DNA from: Ignavibacteria bacterium
Lineage (GTDB): Bacteria; Bacteroidota; Ignavibacteria; Ignavibacteriales; Melioribacteraceae
Direction of reading: 5' to 3'
DNA length: 5,211 bases
Assembly (NCBI GenBank): GCA_027347545.1
Contig: DAIEQT010000216.1
Location: 1 to 5,211 of the forward strand
Part shown: positions 1-5,211 of the stretch, piece after piece
Layout: the number at the start of each line of letters is the position of its first letter
How positions within the stretch are numbered: the stretch's first letter is position 1
The notes under the pieces: generated by a model
Database searches by the model: none
Seen by the model: only the letters and a program-made list of their open reading frames with translations
Told to the model about the DNA's origin: nothing
Program-made: the position numbers and the translations under genes

Positions 1-2205
1 AAACATAAGCTCGCAACTTTGAACGAGAGAGAATTCGATCATGTAAAGAAATTAGCGAGAGAAAAATTAAAAGAGCTCGAAATTATTGACCGCGTGCATA
101 GCTTTAAGGAAGTTGATCAAACATTCTCCGAATCGCAATGCGAAAGTGAAGTTGGAAGATGTTTGGAATGCGGTTGTTCGGAGTATTCCGATTGCCAGCT
201 TCGCCAATATTGCGATGAATACCAGATAGACATCGAAGACTATGTTGGTGAAGTAAAGAAATACACTGTTTATAACCGCCATCCGTTTATTTCGCTGGAT
301 GCCAACAAATGTATTAACTGCGGAAAGTGTGTTAGAACTTGTGCCGAAGTATTAAAAGTTTCCGCTCTGGGATTTGTTTACCGCGGGTTTAAGTCTGTTG
401 TGAAACCGGCAATGGAAAAAGCGCTTGCTTCAACAAATTGTATCGCTTGCGGAAATTGTATTGATGTTTGTCCCACCGGTGCGATCTCGGAGAAGTTTCC
501 GTTCAAAGTTCTCGGCACTTTAGAAAAAGAGAATTATGAAACTGTTTGCAATTTCTGTTCTGTCGGGTGCAAAGTAAACTTCAAAAAAATTAATGATGAT
601 ATTTTCTTTGTCTCAAACTCAACCGATGAAATTAAGAACACGCACAACAATGGCTTCTTGTGTACAAAGGGAAGATTTGGTCACCGCTACTTATTCGAAA
701 AGAATCGGGTTCTTGATCCGGTGGTTAGGAGAAATGGAATTACGCAAAACATGAAAGTTGACGAAGCGATTTCCCTTGTTGAAAAGAAGCTGAAGTCAAT
801 CATCAAAGAATATGGAAATGATTCAGTTGCGGTTTTCGCTTCGCCAAAACTTTCCAACGAAGAACTTTACCTTTTGCAGAAATTTACACGCGTTGGCTTG
901 AAGAATAATAACATAGCGAGCCTGAACAATTTATTCTACGGAATTGAGCAAGACAGTCTTGATGATATGATCGGCTTTACATCTTCTACGGCTAAGATGG
1001 ATGATCTTCAGAATGCAGATGTTATTGTTGTGATGAATTCAAATCTCTCGGAAGAGAACTTGGTAATGGAATTAAAGATTAAAGCCGCTCAGAAAAAGGG
1101 AGCTAAGCTTGTTCTTATTAATTCTTCCGAAATAAAACTTACAAAGTACGCCGACTTGTGGATTGATTCTAAGAAGGGAACAAACACGCTGCTGATGAAC
1201 CAAATGCTGAAGCGCTTGATTGAAGCCAATGCGCTTGATGAGAGCTTTGTTAATGAGAGAATTACCAACTTTGATGAGATGAAGAAAGAATTTTTAAAAG
1301 ATAACGACTTACTTGCAGAGGCATACTCCGGTGTTGGTAAAGAAAGATTGGAAAAACTTTTTTGTCTCCTTAAAAATTCCGGCTCGAACATCGTATTTGT
1401 TTATAATGTAGATTCAACTTCCGATAAATCAATAAATGATTTGAAAGCAATTGGAAACTTTTTACTGTTAACAGGAAGACACGGCAAGCAGAATAATGGC
1501 ATAATTGTTTTACGCGAATTCAATAATTCTACCGGACTTCTTGAGATGGGAGTTTCGCCGGAATATTTGCCGGGTTACGTTCACGTTAATGAGCAAAATG
1601 AAGTAAACAAAATTAGCGAAGCTTGGAAAACCGATCTTGAACAAATATTTAAGCCGGCTGATCTCGCTCTGAAAATGAAAAGAGGAGAGATTAAAGCCGC
1701 TCTTGTTTTCGGCGAAGATCCTTTATCGAACAAAAACAGCGGTAAGTATTTTAACAATGTTGAGTTTACAGTGGTTTGCGATTCATTTCATACCACAACG
1801 ACTGAAGAAGCTGATGTTGTTCTGCCTGCTGCAACTTACATTGAGCAAAGCGGAACTTACACTCGTTGCGATAACACAACTCAACGCTCAACCAAAATTG
1901 TTAAGGGCATGCACGATTTCGAAAACTGGCATCTGATTTCTAAACTTGCTCAGCATTTTGCAAATGGATTTAAATTCGAGTCATCGGAAGAAATTCTTAC
2001 CGAAATTAAATCGGTTGATAGATTCATTGCGCACGCTGAGCTTAATTCATCATGGCTGGATGGATATTTTGCAAACGGATTTAGCAAAGAAAAGTTTTCT
2101 TTAGCGGAATGCGAGGTTGATCTTTCTACTTTCGATCCTGTAAAAGAAACTATTCATTTTCAAGAGAATTATTATCTTAACACTATCAAAAAGAAGCTTA
2201 TGTAA
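1..2205 (+). CDS. GltD-like / 2x[4Fe-4S] / formate-dehydrogenase-like fusion protein (5'-partial), probable electron-transfer subunit
   Basis: The frame is open from base 1, so the 5' end is missing; residues here are in-window codons (codon 1 = bases 1-3). Codons 1-80 resemble the tail of GltD-like NAD(P)H/FAD oxidoreductases found in fusions: a RVHSFKEV stretch, then RCLECGC (53-59) with further Cys at 65 and 71. Two ferredoxin motifs follow (Cys 104/107/110/114 and 147/150/153/157, the second ending CPTGAI). From about 178 comes a molybdopterin-oxidoreductase fold with its own cluster motif (Cys 183/186/190, Cys 221 in LCTKGRFG), NEELYLLQKF (287-296), GEDP (571-574) and EADVVLPAATYIEQSGTYTR (603-622). 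The catalytic Cys/Sec-His is Phe312-Tyr313, the usual DPR is NSS (374-376), and little remains after about codon 680 where a beta-barrel domain would be expected. I infer a cytoplasmic NuoG-like electron conduit linking NAD(P)H/flavin to Fe-S partners, not a formate dehydrogenase. Annotation pipelines may call it formate dehydrogenase alpha subunit or glutamate synthase small subunit. The fold is well supported; the exact function and the unseen flavin domain are inferred. Confidence 0.85.
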   Translation, partial: KHKLATLNEREFDHVKKLAREKLKELEIIDRVHSFKEVDQTFSESQCESEVGRCLECGCSEYSDCQLRQYCDEYQIDIEDYVGEVKKYTVYNRHPFISLDANKCINCGKCVRTCAEVLKVSALGFVYRGFKSVVKPAMEKALASTNCIACGNCIDVCPTGAISEKFPFKVLGTLEKENYETVCNFCSVGCKVNFKKINDDIFFVSNSTDEIKNTHNNGFLCTKGRFGHRYLFEKNRVLDPVVRRNGITQNMKVDEAISLVEKKLKSIIKEYGNDSVAVFASPKLSNEELYLLQKFTRVGLKNNNIASLNNLFYGIEQDSLDDMIGFTSSTAKMDDLQNADVIVVMNSNLSEENLVMELKIKAAQKKGAKLVLINSSEIKLTKYADLWIDSKKGTNTLLMNQMLKRLIEANALDESFVNERITNFDEMKKEFLKDNDLLAEAYSGVGKERLEKLFCLLKNSGSNIVFVYNVDSTSDKSINDLKAIGNFLLLTGRHGKQNNGIIVLREFNNSTGLLEMGVSPEYLPGYVHVNEQNEVNKISEAWKTDLEQIFKPADLALKMKRGEIKAALVFGEDPLSNKNSGKYFNNVEFTVVCDSFHTTTTEEADVVLPAATYIEQSGTYTRCDNTTQRSTKIVKGMHDFENWHLISKLAQHFANGFKFESSEEILTEIKSVDRFIAHAELNSSWLDGYFANGFSKEKFSLAECEVDLSTFDPVKETIHFQENYYLNTIKKKLM

Positions 2206-2211
2206 AGGATG
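2191..2211 (+). promoter_or_regulatory. Coupled gene junction and weak ribosome-binding site before the kinase
   Basis: The stop codon TAA (2203-2205) is followed by three bases (agg) and ATG (2209). The purine stretch AAAGG lies directly against the ATG, too close for a normal Shine-Dalgarno; AAGAAG at 2191-2196 lies 12 bases upstream and is a weak alternative. Start of the kinase by ribosomes finishing the upstream gene (translational coupling) is therefore likely. An in-frame ATG at 2239 is a possible alternative start but has no better upstream purine site, so 2209 is preferred. Confidence 0.5.
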
Positions 2212-4071
2212 ATCTCATTTAATGATTTCCGGCTAGTGATGGACTTATATGAAAACGTTGCCATCATCGGAAAAGATTTGAAACTGATTTATGTAGGAAA
2301 ATCACTAGCTGAATTATTAAAGCAAGAAGATGTTGACCTTGACACTATCACTTCGCAGGCCAATAAAAATAAAAATCAACTTAGCATTGCCGCTTCAATT
2401 TCAAAACTTGTTACCTCAAAGCAAACACAAATAATCCCTCTTCCGGATTCTGAAGAGCTGATAGCTTTTTTTTCGGACGACGCAGAAACAATATTTATCG
2501 GATTGAAAGAAAAAATTACGCGCGTTCAAACAATTGAATATCAGTTAAAAGAAAGAGTAAAAGAGCTTGAATGCCTTTATGGCGTAAGCAAGGAAATGGA
2601 TTCTCCTAAAAGAAGCATAGATGAAATTCTGTATAACTGTACAAAGTTAATTGAGAAATCGTTTCAGTTTCCGGATGACACGGCTGTTAACATAGAAATA
2701 GGTAAGAAAAACTATGGTGAGATTAAGTATGATTCACAGCAGATTAAAGATGTTCTTGCATCGAATATTCATTTGGGTGATGTGAAGAAGGGGGAAGTAA
2801 AAGCGTTTTTGAAAAATGACCTTGGCTTTTTGGATGAAGAAAAAAAACTGTTAGACGAAATTGCGCTAAAGATTGAGAGTTTGATAGAGCGGCAGGAAAA
2901 AACTGTTAATTACGAGAAGCAGCAGAAAATTCTTTCCGCCAAAAATGAAGCCCTAATTAGAATGACGGAAGAATGTTATCAGAAGAGAGAAAAGCTTAAC
3001 ACTTTCATCAAAGCTATCTCGGAAATAATAGTTGTTGTTGATCATGAATTCAATATAGTAATGTCGAACAAAGATGGAATTGGTGATGAAGGCAAATGTT
3101 TCAACAAGATTTTTGGTTTGAACGAAAGATGTGCTGATTGTCCCGCAATTATCACTTTTGTTTCCGCACAAGATGCGGCTTCAGAGCGTATTCATGAAGA
3201 AAAAAATATCCTGCTGGATACTCATCCAATCCGCAGCAGCGATGGTAAAGTTGATCGTGTTCTCGAAGTTTGCCGCGATGTTACAAACCAGAAACAGTTG
3301 GAATCGCAGCTTATACAATCTTACAAACTTGCTTCGCTTGGTAAGCTTGTTGCCGGCGTTGCTCATGAAATTAATAATCCGAATACATTTATACTCGGCA
3401 ATTTGAAAATCATTAATGAATCATTCGAAGATATTTTCCCGATACTTGATGATTATTTCAAATCGCATGATGATCTGAAGATCGCGCGGCTTAACTATAA
3501 CATTTTCAAAGAAAATATTTCTGTTCTTGTGAACGATATGATTAACGGCGCTAACCGTACCAAGAAAATAGTTTCCGACTTGCGGAACTTCGCTAAAAAA
3601 GATGACGGCGCGCTTACCGATGATGTTGATATCAACTATATAATTAAGAATAATCTTACACTAACCAGAAAACATATTAAGAAGTATGCCGGGCTCGAAG
3701 TTAATCTGAATGAAGATATCCCGACTTTCAAAGGGAGCTTCAATAAAATAGAACAAGTGCTGCTAAATCTTGCTATCAATGGTTCCGAAGCTATCGAGCA
3801 CGATCATGGAGTTGTTACAATCTCTACCAATTACGATGCTAAGAACAATGAAGTTGTTTTAATTGTGAGCGACAACGGCTCCGGAATGAGCGATGCTACA
3901 ATCAAAAATATCTTCGACCCTTTCTTCACAACAAAACGGGATAAAGGTGGAACCGGACTTGGGCTATCCATCACTTACGGAATCATAAGAGAAATCAACG
4001 GGAAAATAGAGGTAACCTCAAAAGTTGGTGTTGGTACAACTTTCACTATTCGAATTCCCGCTACAAGGTAA
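2209..4071 (+). CDS. Soluble PAS/GAF-type sensor histidine kinase with Cys-containing PAS domain
   Basis: A complete 620-residue protein without a signal peptide or hydrophobic membrane segment, so the signal is read in the cytoplasm. Domain order: a divergent PAS-like domain (about 8-100); a short helical linker with the family-typical LKERVKELECLY (113-124); a GAF-like region (about 128-235); a coiled-coil stretch (about 235-265); a second PAS (about 266-360) with C297-x10-C308-x2-C311-P312 and ending in CRDVTNQKQLE; HisKA with H-box AGVAHEINNP, phosphoacceptor His386; HATPase_c with N-box Asn524, G1 DNGSGM (555-560), F-box DPFFTTK (570-576) and G2 GGTGLGLS (580-587). All catalytic boxes are intact, so it should autophosphorylate. 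It probably passes phosphate to the response regulator that starts three bases after its stop. PAS domains with this Cys pattern recur in anaerobe kinases; a role in redox, metal or Fe-S sensing is inference. The ligand is unknown, and the first PAS and the GAF assignments are weaker than the kinase core. Confidence 0.95.
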   Translation: MISFNDFRLVMDLYENVAIIGKDLKLIYVGKSLAELLKQEDVDLDTITSQANKNKNQLSIAASISKLVTSKQTQIIPLPDSEELIAFFSDDAETIFIGLKEKITRVQTIEYQLKERVKELECLYGVSKEMDSPKRSIDEILYNCTKLIEKSFQFPDDTAVNIEIGKKNYGEIKYDSQQIKDVLASNIHLGDVKKGEVKAFLKNDLGFLDEEKKLLDEIALKIESLIERQEKTVNYEKQQKILSAKNEALIRMTEECYQKREKLNTFIKAISEIIVVVDHEFNIVMSNKDGIGDEGKCFNKIFGLNERCADCPAIITFVSAQDAASERIHEEKNILLDTHPIRSSDGKVDRVLEVCRDVTNQKQLESQLIQSYKLASLGKLVAGVAHEINNPNTFILGNLKIINESFEDIFPILDDYFKSHDDLKIARLNYNIFKENISVLVNDMINGANRTKKIVSDLRNFAKKDDGALTDDVDINYIIKNNLTLTRKHIKKYAGLEVNLNEDIPTFKGSFNKIEQVLLNLAINGSEAIEHDHGVVTISTNYDAKNNEVVLIVSDNGSGMSDATIKNIFDPFFTTKRDKGGTGLGLSITYGIIREINGKIEVTSKVGVGTTFTIRIPATR

Positions 4072-4077
4072 GCCATG
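4065..4077 (+). promoter_or_regulatory. Ribosome-binding site and coupled junction before the response regulator
   Basis: AAGG at 4065-4068, inside the last kinase codons, stands six bases before ATG 4075, a normal Shine-Dalgarno spacing. The kinase stop TAA (4069-4071) is separated from this ATG by three bases (gcc). This supports 4075 as the start of the regulator and coupled translation of the kinase-regulator pair. No hairpin-plus-T-run terminator lies between the genes. Confidence 0.6.
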
Positions 4078-5211
4078 ACAAAAATTCTTCTTATTGATGA
4101 TAACCAGGCTGTGCTGAATTTTCTTAGAGTTTTGCTTTTGCAAAAAGACCAGTATGAAGTTGAAACTCTTCAGGACAGCACAAAGGCATACGATGTAATT
4201 GAGCAAGGTAAATTTGATGTTTTAATTCTTGATATGGATATGCCGAATGTTTCCGGGCTGGATATCCTTAAGCACATTCAAAAAAATAAAATTACTCTTA
4301 AAACAATTGTGCTAACCGGAGTGGAAGATATTGATCTCGCTATTTCCGCGATGAAACTCGGTACTTACGATTATATGTTGAAGCCGGTAGATGAAGTGCA
4401 GTTATTCAAAGCAATTGAAACGGCAGTTCATGAAAAAGAACTTCTCGTTAAGAGTTTGGTTACTCATAAACTTTCTTTGGATTCGCTCAAGTATAAAAAA
4501 GCTTTCCAAAATGTGATTACGCAAGATGAAAACATGATTAAGATTTTTCATGTTGTGGAAAAGTTTGCAGAGACGGATAACAGCGTTTTAATTTGGGGCG
4601 AGAGCGGCAGCGGAAAAGAACTTATTGCTCAGGCTATTCATCAGATTAGCAGCCGCCGCGATAAAAATTTTGTAGCAGTTAATGCCGGCGCATTTGCGCA
4701 AGAATTATTCTCTTCGGAATTCTTCGGTCATGAAAAGGGAGCCTTCACCGGCGCATCGCGGGACAAAGTTGGCTTTATTGAGGAAGCTGACGGCGGAACT
4801 CTATTCCTTGATGAGATTGGTGAACTTTCCTTGCCGATACAGGTAAAACTTTTGCGTGTTCTTCAAGAAGAAGAATTCTACCGGCTCGGCTCTACAAAAA
4901 ATATTAAAGCGGATGTTCGCATAATTGCCGCCACAAACAAAAATCTCTTTGATGAAATTCGAAAAGGAAGTTTTAGAAAAGATTTGTTCTTCCGGCTAAA
5001 CATAAATTCCATAAATCTCCCGGCGCTTCGCGATAGAAAAGGAGATATAGAACTACTTGCCAACTATTTCCTGGAAAAATTTAATAGCAAGTATAAGCGC
5101 AATATCAAGAGGATTTCGGATTCGCTATTGGCTTGTCTAAAATCTTATTCCTTTCCCGGCAATGTGCGAGAACTGATGAACTTAATTAACAGCGCAATCA
5201 TTGTAGAAACC
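4075..5211 (+). CDS. NtrC-family sigma-54-dependent response regulator (3'-partial)
   Basis: The frame is open from ATG 4075 to the last base (379 codons), so the 3' end lies outside the window. Receiver domain, residues 1-120: acidic pair Asp8-Asp9, phosphoacceptor Asp53 in LDMDMP, Thr81 and Lys103 (KP). After a linker (about 121-145) comes the AAA+ sigma-54 interaction domain: Walker A GESGSGKE (175-182), the sigma-54-contacting GAFTGA loop (222-227, intact), Walker [13 protein letters not shown] (240-251), ATN (286-288), arginine-finger region [10 protein letters not shown] (300-309), and sensor [10 protein letters not shown] (360-367). Small departures from consensus are Ser179 for the usual Thr in Walker A, SEFFG for SELFG, and Phe360 for the usual Trp; none should abolish activity. 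Full-length relatives have about 450 residues and end in a Fis-type helix-turn-helix, expected just beyond the edge. Phosphorylated by the adjacent kinase, it should oligomerise, hydrolyse ATP and remodel sigma-54 RNA polymerase. The target promoter is not seen here. Family assignment is very secure; the specific regulon is unknown. Confidence 0.96.
   Translation, partial: MTKILLIDDNQAVLNFLRVLLLQKDQYEVETLQDSTKAYDVIEQGKFDVLILDMDMPNVSGLDILKHIQKNKITLKTIVLTGVEDIDLAISAMKLGTYDYMLKPVDEVQLFKAIETAVHEKELLVKSLVTHKLSLDSLKYKKAFQNVITQDENMIKIFHVVEKFAETDNSVLIWGESGSGKELIAQAIHQISSRRDKNFVAVNAGAFAQELFSSEFFGHEKGAFTGASRDKVGFIEEADGGTLFLDEIGELSLPIQVKLLRVLQEEEFYRLGSTKNIKADVRIIAATNKNLFDEIRKGSFRKDLFFRLNINSINLPALRDRKGDIELLANYFLEKFNSKYKRNIKRISDSLLACLKSYSFPGNVRELMNLINSAIIVET

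Noticed and set aside
19..21. TTG as the start codon of the first gene
   Set aside because: The frame is open upstream to base 1, no Shine-Dalgarno precedes the TTG, and the protein there is in the middle of a GltD-type segment, so the gene is treated as 5'-partial.
67..282. Antisense open frame of 71 codons
   Set aside because: It lies wholly within the Cys-motif region of the redox gene, has no recognisable domain, and is a shadow of the coding strand.
934..936. Possible selenocysteine at the formate-dehydrogenase active site
   Set aside because: The codon at the aligned position is TTC (Phe), there is no in-frame TGA in the gene, and so no Sec insertion is needed.
1089..1391. Antisense open frame of 100 codons
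   Set aside because: It is Ser/Phe/Leu-rich low-complexity sequence opposite Lys/Glu-rich coding sequence, a typical shadow frame with no domain.
1703..1936. Same-strand open frame of 77 codons in another phase
   Set aside because: It overlaps the well-conserved GEDP to VVLPA region of the redox gene; no ribosome-binding site or domain supports it.
2466..2847. Eight-base T run (2466-2473) and eight-base A run (2840-2847) in the kinase gene as phase-variation switches
   Set aside because: Both are in frame with a complete kinase, short, and of the kind expected by chance in AT-rich coding sequence rich in Lys and Phe.
3131..3406. Same-strand out-of-phase frame of 91 codons inside the kinase
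   Set aside because: It overlaps the PAS and H-box region, whose conserved motifs are all in the kinase frame.
2196..4080. Terminator or promoter between genes, CRISPR, tRNA or mobile element
   Set aside because: The two gaps are three bases each, no hairpin with T run was seen, no direct-repeat arrays or inverted ends were found by reading, and no sigma-54 -24/-12 element was recognised in the window.
4018..4206. Antisense frame across the kinase-regulator junction
   Set aside because: It covers the receiver domain start and has no independent signal or domain.

Overview
The window carries three same-strand, tightly packed genes with no intergenic region longer than 3 bases. Base composition is AT-leaning (roughly 40% GC by eye). 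The proteins, a GltD/formate-dehydrogenase-like iron-sulfur protein followed by a soluble PAS/GAF histidine kinase and an NtrC-type regulator, suggest an anaerobic or facultative bacterium. The codon style and gene content recall the Ignavibacteria/Chlorobi-Bacteroidota neighbourhood. That placement is an impression, not a phylogenetic result.

Layout. Bases 1-2205 hold the 3' part of a large redox gene whose 5' end lies outside the window. Its visible part reads, in order: a Cys-rich linker typical of the C-terminus of GltD-like flavoproteins in such fusions, two [4Fe-4S] ferredoxin motifs, and a formate-dehydrogenase/NuoG-type molybdopterin-oxidoreductase fold. The fold keeps its own [4Fe-4S] motif, but the catalytic Cys/Sec-His pair is replaced by Phe-Tyr, the DPR-like pterin-binding motif is lost, and the C-terminal beta-barrel domain appears to be missing. 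It is therefore probably an electron-wiring subunit (NuoG-like) and not a formate dehydrogenase. Bases 2209-4071 encode a complete 620-residue cytoplasmic sensor histidine kinase (PAS-like, GAF-like, Cys-containing PAS, HisKA, HATPase). Bases 4075-5211 encode a sigma-54-dependent response regulator (receiver plus AAA+), cut by the right edge before its DNA-binding domain.

Working together. The two junctions have the same form (TAA, three bases, ATG), so the genes are very likely one transcript with translational coupling. The simplest reading is a redox-enzyme operon carrying its own sensor-regulator pair: the kinase, through a C-x10-C-x2-C-P PAS domain, would read cellular redox state or a metal/Fe-S ligand, and phosphorylate the NtrC-type regulator, which would activate a sigma-54 promoter. 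The target is not visible; the same operon upstream, or a nearby hydrogenase or Nuo-like operon, is the first candidate. The main points of interest are the degenerate molybdopterin active site in a GltD-FDH fusion and its genetic coupling to a putative redox-sensing two-component system.
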